From JAFAGX01 sp035623255 (lineage in GTDB: Bacteria; Acidobacteriota; Terriglobia; Terriglobales; Acidobacteriaceae), in contig DASPTU010000026.1 in the NCBI GenBank assembly GCA_035623255.1, forward strand, positions 1 to 14,546: a stretch of 14,546 nucleotides of DNA, written 5' to 3'. Under the pieces are notes generated by a model. The model worked only from the letters and a program-made list of their open reading frames with translations, was not told where the DNA came from and did not search any database. How positions within the stretch are numbered: position 1 is the stretch's first letter; each line of letters starts with the position of its first letter. The position numbers were made by a program, and so were the translations under genes. This document shows positions 1-6,614 of this stretch, one piece after another.

Positions 1-242
1 GACATCAATGGGTCGAGGCGGCTGGATTGGTAGTGCCGCCAAATACCTTTCCCGGTGGGCGCTGGGCCTGGACGGAGGCGAATTTGCACTTCGCACGCGC
101 TCTCGGTTTGTCGCATACCGGAAAAACCGAAGCCGCCCGGACGGAGGTGCAGAAGCTCGCGTCGCTGCGCGACACGCTCATCCAAGGTAACGACAGCTAT
201 TGGGCTGACCAAGTGGACATCCAGCGCGAGACAGCAACGGCA
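1..242 (+). pseudogene. C-terminal remnant of a TPR-family protein, cut at the window edge and broken at the 3' end
   Basis: The frame that starts at base 3 is open from the window edge. It encodes a stretch with FPGGRWAWTEANLHFARALG, then GKTEAARTEVQKLASLRDTL and SYWADQVDIQRETATA. I recognise this as the conserved segment of a family of large TPR proteins common in acidobacteria and other soil bacteria, in which an EA..HFARALGAARSGD-like helix pair is followed by YWA.QVEIQR..A.AW. After TATA, near base 242, the expected Trp and the last helices are missing. The frame continues as unrelated sequence and stops at 309-311. The gene therefore ends abruptly, and a decayed recombinase lies immediately downstream on the opposite strand, which suggests disruption by an insertion. 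The 5' part is outside the window, so I cannot tell whether the truncated product is still made. Family identity is from memory of the motif, not from a search. Confidence 0.55.
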
Positions 243-379
243 TGCCCGAGTGATCAACGACTCGTCAGAAGGCATATCCCACAGGGGCTTGGGCACGTTG
301 GGTACATTTGAAGGGTCAGTGGCGCGTCTTTCGGCTCATCCTGTTTCGTTATTTTGGCTGCCGTCACCGCTGGCTTTCC

Positions 380-608
380 GTAACCTTCACCACAAGGTCT
401 GGGCAGAACAGCTGCTGCCGCTCATCTCCGGTGAGGCAAACACCCAGTCCATTCGGTTGCTGGTACGGACTTGCGCGGTTTAACTTCAAAAGAGACTCGG
501 CAAGAGCCGCGTCTAACGGCAGATCTTTGGCCGATGCTTCCGTTTTGGGGAGCCCTCCGACCATCATCACCACGGAAGGCCGCACGTGAACCAAAAGGAG
601 TTGGCCGT
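380..608 (-). pseudogene. Decayed tyrosine recombinase / site-specific integrase fragment
   Basis: Read on the minus strand, the frame from about 594 gives RPSVVMMVGGLPKTEASAK, then DLPLDAALAESLL and ASPYQQPN. This matches the central part of the tyrosine integrase catalytic domain, where the family usually reads ..VG.PKTEAS...PLD..LAE.LL.W....PYNQP.DWVFASP. Just after QQPN an extra base near 450 shifts the frame. The next frame then reads exactly DWVFASPEMSG, after which the original frame resumes as QQLFCPDLVVK and soon stops. An in-frame stop at 609-611 cuts the upstream side. At least two frameshifts and one nonsense codon are therefore visible. The C-terminal half with the catalytic HxxR and Tyr motifs is not recognisable. 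The fragment cannot encode an active recombinase and is best read as the trace of an old mobile element. Confidence 0.68.
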
Positions 609-916
609 CTTAGGAGGTAATCACTAAGAAGGCGGACTCTACTATTGTCGAGAACCTAACAAACCGTCGCGCCGTTGGACTTGCGCTTCACAGGCTCTCT
701 GAGCCCAATGCTGTCAAAACTGACAGTTGGCTGCTGGATCTTCCGCTAGTAGAAAAATGTTAGCCCTAGTAGTGCCTTTGGGGGCGCCTGTAGTCGATGT
801 CCTCGCGAGCTAGGGAGACATGAGCCAGGGGTTAGGTTGGCATTCGCTCGAAAGCGCTTTGGGCTGAGCCTTCTTGCTCTTCGCTCCCACACAGATTCCG
901 TCTTGAGGGGTGAGCA
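609..916. other. Gene-free leader upstream of the TonB-dependent receptor
   Basis: No convincing coding sequence lies here. The only structured element I see is a perfect 6-bp inverted repeat at 711-726, described separately. The receptor's ribosome binding site, GAGGGG, ends about seven bases before the ATG at 917. The section next to the recombinase fragment may hold further unrecognisable remains of the same element. Confidence 0.5.
711..755 (+). promoter_or_regulatory. Possible operator palindrome and weak promoter ahead of the receptor gene
   Basis: CTGTCA-AAAC-TGACAG at 711-726 is a perfect inverted repeat with 6-bp arms and a 4-base centre. TTGGCT at 727-732 and TAGAAA at 750-755 are 17 bases apart and each match four of six positions of the sigma-70 consensus. 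The arrangement fits a repressor or activator site next to a weak promoter, but the promoter match is poor and the start would lie about 160 bases before the ATG. The palindrome is seen directly; its role is inferred. Confidence 0.25.
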
Positions 917-3900
917 ATGAAGATTCCATTTTCGAGAACATACAAAGAATCAAGCAGAGCGCGGGCGATTCCTTCACTTTTTTGCACGCTCGCGCTTTTG
1001 TTGGGAGTTCCCTTTGCTACATATTCACAGGTAGTGACTGCAGGCGTCCGCGGGGCGGTCGTTGATGAACAAGGCGCTGCTATCGCTGGTGCCGAGGTTA
1101 CCATCACCAACGTGGAAACGTCGTTTAGTAGGACGGCGACAACCGGCAGCGACGGCGAATACAACTTTCCAAACCTTCCTCTAGGTCTTTTCAAAATCCG
1201 CGCTTCACACTCGGGATTCCAGAGCACTGAGCAGACTGGGATCTCCCTTCACGCTAACGATAGCCTGGTCGTCAACATTTCTCTTAAGATCGGGGCTGTA
1301 AACCAGTTCGTTACGGTGGAAGCTACACCGATCGCCGTGCAGACCACCAGCGGCGAGCTCTCCAGTCTTATTCAGAGCAACCAGGTCGGCCAACTGCCCT
1401 TGAACGGACGCAACTTTATGGAGCTTTTGACTCTGGTTCCAGGCGTAGCTCCGCAGGAGGCATTTAGTCTTACTAACAAGGGTTTGAAGGGCGCATCGGA
1501 CGTCTCCATAAGCGGCGGTTCTTCCAACGCCAATCAATGGCTGGTCGATGGGGCCAACAATAATGACACGGGGTCGCAGCGCACCATCCTTATTTATCCT
1601 TCGGTTGACTCGATCGAGGAATTCAAAATCGAGCGCAACAGCTACGGCCCAGAATTCGGCCTTTCCGCTGGTGGGCAGATCAGCATCATCACCAAGAGTG
1701 GCTCGAATGACTTTCACGGTGGTGTTTTCTATTCCGGCCGCAACGACGCCCTGGACGCGTACGATACCGAAGTGAAAGCCAACTGCCCGGCGGGAACAAG
1801 CTGCGCAAAAAACAAGCTCCGTGAAAACAACTGGGGCTATAACGTCGGCGGGCCGATCAAAAAGAACAAGATCTTCTTTTTCTGGAACCAGGAATGGAAC
1901 AGGATTATCGGAGCACAGACGTTTTCCGCCCGCGTTCCAACGGCTGCCGAGCGGACCGGTGACTATACGGCGATCGCCGCGTGCCCGGCCTCTGCCGCAA
2001 ACAAAGCTGCCGGCCACAACAACATCGGTTTCCCGATCGATCCTGTTACCGGAGCCCCAGCACTTCACGATCCTGCCGGTGCTGTTGGCAATGCGGCTTT
2101 CGGCGCCACGTTGCCCGCCACCAGGCAAATCCCCACGAGTATTAGCGGACCATTCATGAGCATGTTCCCTCTGCCGACGAATCCGGACCCTTGCGCTTCG
2201 ATTAACTGGAGTAAGTCCGAGAACCTACCCACACCGTGGCGCGAGGAGCATGTCCGGGGCGATGTCAATCTCACCAAGAGTCTGACGCTGATGATGCGTT
2301 ATACGCAGGACTCGTGGAAGCTAGGTCCGCCCTCAGGGGGCTTCGGATGGGGAAGCAACGCCTTGGGAGTAATCGACCAATCTTGGGAGCAACCCGGAAG
2401 GATCGCCGTTGGCCGGCTAAGCAAAACCATCGGCTCTAACATGGTAAATGACTTCCAATTCAGCTGGTCCCAGAACCAGATCACCATCGCGCCCTCAAAC
2501 TCGGCGCTTCAACAGCAGCTCAACAACGCCATTCCGTATAACTTCCCGATTTCCGGCAAGAAATATGGGGACATGGGCCCCAGCGTGTGGTTCCAGGGCG
2601 CGACCAATCTTCCCAGTGTTTGGACCATTGCGCCATGGGCCAACGAGCAAGACCTGTTCACGTGGCAGGACGACCTCTCCATGGTCAAGAACCGCCATAC
2701 CTTCAAGTTTGGCGTATCAATCAGCAAGAACTCCAAGGATGAACAGCAAACCAACACTGAGTTTGGGACTTTTGGGGGGCCAACCGGGTTTAACGGATGC
2801 AGCGGAAGCATCAACGCGGCTTGCCCGAACAGCACTGGTAACACCACAGGGTACAACCCTGCAGACATCTTGTTGGAGGGCATGACCTTCGGAATGAGCG
2901 AGACGAACACCATCTACACCGGACATGATCGCTGGCACAATTACGAGTTTTATGCCGGCGATACTTTCCGGTTGACTCCAAAACTCACCGTGGTGTACGG
3001 CTTCCGTTGGTCTTTTCTGCCGAATCCGTGGCTTGCCGATAACAAGTACACGGTATTCAACCCATCGGCGTACAATGCGGCTCTTGGACGCCAACCCTGC
3101 AACGGTTTGCTCTATGCTCCCGGCTTGGGGGCGAACCCTTGTCCAGCAGGGACGGGGGGAATGGCCGGACCGAACAATTCGCTTTGGAACAACAATAATC
3201 ATTTGATTGCCCCTCGACTGAGCGTTGCCTATGATCCGACAGGCGCGGGCAAGTGGGCCATCCGCGCAGGCGGCGGACAATTCTTCGATCGCGACCGGCT
3301 CTACACTCTGCAGATCTCCGGCACGAACCCGCCCTTTATTAGCACTTTCAGTTCGACGAACGGTCGGTTCCTCGACAGCTTGACTCCGCCGCCAGCGTGC
3401 CTGGGGAGCACAAATTGTTTCAGCACAGGCTTGGGATTCCCGAGCATCGGGAACCAACTCAGTAACCAGGTGCCGAACAGTTGGCAGTATAACTTGAGCG
3501 TTCAGAGAGAGCTGTGGAAAGACTCGGTGTTGGAAGTAGGCTACGTCGGCAACAGCGGAATTCACCTGCTAGTTCACTCCGACATTAACGACGTGGGGCC
3601 GGCAAACCGTGTTGCGTATTTCGAGAATACGGGGGACGCTGCCGCGCGTGCAGCGCTTCGGCCCTTCGGACCGCTAACGCTGGACAACACCATCACCTAC
3701 TACAGCCGCTCCGGGCAGTCGAACTACAACGCGTTGCAAACTTCCTTCAAGACGCGCTTCTCGCGTAATTCTCAGTTCCAATTTGCCTACACCTGGTCGA
3801 AGTTGATTTCCGACACGGTGTTGATCGACTCGCCCAATAACATCGTCGATTTTTATAATCCACGAGCATCGCGGGGACCTGACTATCTCAACCGGCCGCA

Positions 3901-4648
3901 CATTTTTGTGGCCAATTTGATTTACAACCTGCCCTCGTTGCAAAACCAGAATTCGTTCGTTCGCACCGTAGCGGGAGATTGGGAAGTCAGCTCGATCTTG
4001 AACTTCGCAAAGGGTCCTTCGGTCACCCCGGTAGTCGGCACCGATTTTGCCGGTATCGGGAGTACCGGTGGTCAGCGCCCGAATCTCGTGCCGGGCCAGT
4101 CTTGTCAGTCGAGCAGCAACGACGGACGGCAGTGGCTTAACCCCAATGCCTTCACTATGAATGGCTTGGCCATCGGACAGAATGGCGACGCGGGAGTGGG
4201 CATCTGCACGGGCCCCGGTAATAGCAATGTGGACTTCTCATTGCGCAAGAATTTCAAGCTCACCGAACGGGTGAAGATGCAGTTCCAGTTGGATTTCTTC
4301 AATTTGTTCAACCACCCGCAGTACGCTACGTCAGGTCTGGGAAGTAATAATGGCAACAAGGGTGGGATCACCTTCAGTTTTAACGAGCCACACCGCCAGG
4401 TGGGTAATGCAGCCTCGGCGTTGTACGCCGATAAGAATGGCAACCCGATCTATCCCGTCACGGCCGGCACAACTGGATGCAACGCTTCAACGCATCTGTT
4501 CGATCCGGCCGGGACGGCGCCGGAAACTATGTGTGCCGCGACGGTCATCAACACAACCTACAATCCTGGTAGCAATTTCGGACTCGCGCTGGCAACGCGC
4601 GAGAACGGATGGCGCCAGATTCAGTATGGTTTGAAGTTGACTTTTTGA
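917..4648 (+). CDS. Oar-like TonB-dependent receptor with N-terminal carboxypeptidase regulatory-like domain
   Basis: This 1243-residue outer-membrane protein has a signal peptide (residues 1-38, hydrophobic core LFCTLALLLGVPFA, likely cut after ATYSQ). A carboxypeptidase regulatory-like beta-sandwich follows (about 42-127, with GAVVDEQGAAIAGAEVTITN and DGEYNFPNLPLG). The plug spans about 145-265 and shows the conserved LPLNGRNFMELLTLVPGV, a WLVDGANNND stretch and IEEFKIERNSYGPEFG. The remainder is a large beta barrel ending in YGLKLTF with the terminal Phe expected for BAM recognition. Length and order are typical of the acidobacterial Oar/TonB-dependent transporter group. I saw no clear TonB box between the signal peptide and the plug. 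The ATG at 917 is preceded by GAGGGG. Ligand is unknown; relatives are presumed to take up oligosaccharides, peptides or large metal complexes. The gene is followed by an ASPIC/UnbV gene and a TPR gene on the same strand, so a joint envelope function is likely. Confidence 0.93.
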   Translation: MKIPFSRTYKESSRARAIPSLFCTLALLLGVPFATYSQVVTAGVRGAVVDEQGAAIAGAEVTITNVETSFSRTATTGSDGEYNFPNLPLGLFKIRASHSGFQSTEQTGISLHANDSLVVNISLKIGAVNQFVTVEATPIAVQTTSGELSSLIQSNQVGQLPLNGRNFMELLTLVPGVAPQEAFSLTNKGLKGASDVSISGGSSNANQWLVDGANNNDTGSQRTILIYPSVDSIEEFKIERNSYGPEFGLSAGGQISIITKSGSNDFHGGVFYSGRNDALDAYDTEVKANCPAGTSCAKNKLRENNWGYNVGGPIKKNKIFFFWNQEWNRIIGAQTFSARVPTAAERTGDYTAIAACPASAANKAAGHNNIGFPIDPVTGAPALHDPAGAVGNAAFGATLPATRQIPTSISGPFMSMFPLPTNPDPCASINWSKSENLPTPWREEHVRGDVNLTKSLTLMMRYTQDSWKLGPPSGGFGWGSNALGVIDQSWEQPGRIAVGRLSKTIGSNMVNDFQFSWSQNQITIAPSNSALQQQLNNAIPYNFPISGKKYGDMGPSVWFQGATNLPSVWTIAPWANEQDLFTWQDDLSMVKNRHTFKFGVSISKNSKDEQQTNTEFGTFGGPTGFNGCSGSINAACPNSTGNTTGYNPADILLEGMTFGMSETNTIYTGHDRWHNYEFYAGDTFRLTPKLTVVYGFRWSFLPNPWLADNKYTVFNPSAYNAALGRQPCNGLLYAPGLGANPCPAGTGGMAGPNNSLWNNNNHLIAPRLSVAYDPTGAGKWAIRAGGGQFFDRDRLYTLQISGTNPPFISTFSSTNGRFLDSLTPPPACLGSTNCFSTGLGFPSIGNQLSNQVPNSWQYNLSVQRELWKDSVLEVGYVGNSGIHLLVHSDINDVGPANRVAYFENTGDAAARAALRPFGPLTLDNTITYYSRSGQSNYNALQTSFKTRFSRNSQFQFAYTWSKLISDTVLIDSPNNIVDFYNPRASRGPDYLNRPHIFVANLIYNLPSLQNQNSFVRTVAGDWEVSSILNFAKGPSVTPVVGTDFAGIGSTGGQRPNLVPGQSCQSSSNDGRQWLNPNAFTMNGLAIGQNGDAGVGICTGPGNSNVDFSLRKNFKLTERVKMQFQLDFFNLFNHPQYATSGLGSNNGNKGGITFSFNEPHRQVGNAASALYADKNGNPIYPVTAGTTGCNASTHLFDPAGTAPETMCAATVINTTYNPGSNFGLALATRENGWRQIQYGLKLTF

Positions 4649-4680
4649 CCGTGCCGGAACATTTCGATCAATTCTCTGTT

Positions 4681-4708
4681 TTCCCCGGACTTGTTAGTCG
4701 CCGGGGAA
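4681..4708 (+). terminator. Hairpin downstream of the receptor gene, possible weak terminator
   Basis: TTCCCCGG at 4681-4688 and CCGGGGAA at 4701-4708 form a perfect 8-bp stem with a 12-base loop, 32 bases after the receptor stop codon. No continuous T-run follows (the next bases are CATGGTTTGCC), so it is not a textbook intrinsic terminator. It may attenuate transcription into the next gene or stabilise the receptor mRNA 3' end. Confidence 0.4.
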
Positions 4709-4787
4709 CATGGTTTGCCTGATTTGATCAGTCTCTAGTTCGCGGCGCTTGTTTAGACATCAAGGTTCCTTGGGATACAACGAGGTC

Positions 4788-6614
4788 ATGCTTCAAACTC
4801 CCTTGCTACGATTTTTCTGCGCCCTCACGGCTTGCCTTCTAATGCTGTCTCTCCTAGTCACAATGAGGTCCCGCGCACAGACGCGGCAGGCTGGCAGCAC
4901 CAGTGTCCCACTTCCGAAGCTCCCAGTACCGGCCAAAAAGGACCGCAGCGGCTTCCCGCCCATTCCCAGTTTTAAGGACATCGCCAGGGAAGCCGGGCTT
5001 ACCGCGTCGCACATCGCGGCTCCCGAAGCACACTACGTTATTGACTCCACCAGCGGCGGAGTGGGCCTCTTTGATTGCGACGATGATGGCCGTCTTGACC
5101 TCGTCTTGATTAACGGTTCCACCGTCGAGCGGTTCCGCGCAGGCGGCGACCCTATGGTTACTCTCTATCATCAAGAGGCGGACGGTACGTTCAAGGATAT
5201 AACCAAGGAGGCTGGCTTGACCCGTCGCGGCTGGGGCATGGGCTTGGCCGTAGCCGACTACGACAATGACGGCAACCTCGACCTCTTCGTAACCGGCTTC
5301 GGAGGCAGTGCTCTTTACCGCGGTCTAGGAGACTGCAAATTCGAAGACGTGACGGAGAAAGCTGGAGTGGGTGGAAGTGGCTTCATGACCGGTGCGGCTT
5401 GGGGAGATTATGATCGCGACGGCTTCGTCGATCTGTTCGTCTCCCGCTATTCCCACTTGGACATAAATAATCTTCCGCAATTCGGCAGTAACAGGTTCTG
5501 CCGATTCAAGGGCATCCTCGTGCAGTGCGGCCCGTGGGGCCTCGAGGGTGAGAGCGATTTTCTCTATCACAATCGCGGGGATGGCACTTTCGAAGAAGTC
5601 TCCGTCAAAGCCGGCGTTCACGACGACATTGGCTATTACGGCCTGGGCGTCACGTGGGTAGACTACGACGACGACGGCTGGCCCGATCTGCTAGTCGCCA
5701 ACGATTCCGTTCCCAACTATCTCTACCACAACAATCACAACGGCACATTCACGGATGTAGGTATGTTCAGCGGCGTGGCTCTTAGCGGCGAAGGCCTGGA
5801 ACTCGGCAACATGGGTGTTGACTGGGGCGACTACGACCACAGCGGGCGACTTAGCTTCTTTGTCACGCATTTCGAAGAGCAGCCTAACTCCCTTTACCGC
5901 AACCTGGGACCGCAAGGTTTCGAGGACGTCAGTTGGATCTCCGGTGTCGGCCAACCTAGCTATCCTTACGTCGGCTGGGGGACATCGTTCTTTGACATGG
6001 ACAACGATACTTGGCTCGACATTCTTGTGGCCAATGGTCATGTCTATCCGCAAATCGACACTCTCGACACCGGTCCGCGCTTCAAGGAGCCGCTCCTTTT
6101 GCATCGGAACAATCGCGACGGGACGTTCGACGAAGTTTCGAAGGAATCGGGTCTCGCTGCTCTTCCGCTTCATTCCCGCCGCGGCGCAGCTTTTGGGGAC
6201 GTCTTTAACACAGGCAACATTGATGTTCTGCTGCTCAATGTAGGCGAACCTCCATCGCTCCTTAAGAACATGAACGCTAGCGGATTCCACCGCGTCCTTT
6301 TCAAACTCATTGGCACCGAGAGCAATCGTGCGGCCATTGGTGCGCGAGTGATCATTAAATCGGCCGGGGTAAAGCAGTTCAGCGAAGTCCGAGGCGGGAG
6401 CAGCTATCTCTCGCAAAATGATTTGCGCCTCCACTTTGGCCTTGGCGCTGCCAAAAAAATGGAATCTGTGGAGATTCGTTGGCCCAGTGGGAAGATCGAA
6501 ACCCTGTCGAACGTCGCCGCTGACGCCATTTATACGATTGTCGAAGGTGCCGGGGTCCGCAGCAGTACACCTCTAACCCCACCCATGGGCGGAGCCTTAA
6601 GTGGAACAAAGTGA
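4788..6614 (+). CDS. Secreted CRTAC1-like protein: FG-GAP/VCBS repeats plus ASPIC/UnbV domain
   Basis: With the ATG at 4788 the product has 608 residues. It starts with a signal peptide (core LRFFCALTACLLMLSLLV, cut probably after SRAQ) and a Pro-rich linker. A beta-propeller of FG-GAP/VCBS repeats follows, with calcium-loop motifs DCDDDG (about 96), DYDNDG (157), DYDRDG (207), DYDDDG (292), DYDHSG (348) and DMDNDT (403). A C-terminal ASPIC/UnbV domain (about 504-584) includes IGARVIIK, the GSSYLSQND stretch, LHFGLG and VEIRWPSGK. It is exported to the periplasm or cell surface and should bind calcium. The family is linked to adhesion and polymer or ligand handling, but its molecular role is unsettled. 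TTG codons at 4749 and 4770 would extend it; the ATG puts the hydrophobic core at the usual distance, though its GAGG is only two bases away. The 3' end overlaps the next gene by 14 bases. Confidence 0.88.
   Translation: MLQTPLLRFFCALTACLLMLSLLVTMRSRAQTRQAGSTSVPLPKLPVPAKKDRSGFPPIPSFKDIAREAGLTASHIAAPEAHYVIDSTSGGVGLFDCDDDGRLDLVLINGSTVERFRAGGDPMVTLYHQEADGTFKDITKEAGLTRRGWGMGLAVADYDNDGNLDLFVTGFGGSALYRGLGDCKFEDVTEKAGVGGSGFMTGAAWGDYDRDGFVDLFVSRYSHLDINNLPQFGSNRFCRFKGILVQCGPWGLEGESDFLYHNRGDGTFEEVSVKAGVHDDIGYYGLGVTWVDYDDDGWPDLLVANDSVPNYLYHNNHNGTFTDVGMFSGVALSGEGLELGNMGVDWGDYDHSGRLSFFVTHFEEQPNSLYRNLGPQGFEDVSWISGVGQPSYPYVGWGTSFFDMDNDTWLDILVANGHVYPQIDTLDTGPRFKEPLLLHRNNRDGTFDEVSKESGLAALPLHSRRGAAFGDVFNTGNIDVLLLNVGEPPSLLKNMNASGFHRVLFKLIGTESNRAAIGARVIIKSAGVKQFSEVRGGSSYLSQNDLRLHFGLGAAKKMESVEIRWPSGKIETLSNVAADAIYTIVEGAGVRSSTPLTPPMGGALSGTK
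6591..6603 (+). promoter_or_regulatory. Ribosome binding site deciding the GTG start of the TPR gene
   Basis: GGAG at 6591-6594 is followed by six bases and then GTG at 6601-6603. All of it lies inside the last codons of the ASPIC/UnbV gene, whose stop is 6612-6614. This spacing supports a GTG start and translational coupling between the two genes. Confidence 0.6.

Noticed and set aside
308..589. Plus-strand open frame of 93 codons after the TPR remnant
   Set aside because: The minus strand of the same interval carries recombinase motifs, so this frame is the antisense of a pseudogene.
1205..2128. Long minus-strand open frame (307 codons) opposite the TonB receptor
   Set aside because: It lies wholly inside a well-supported gene on the other strand, shows no recognisable family and has the composition expected from a complementary reading.
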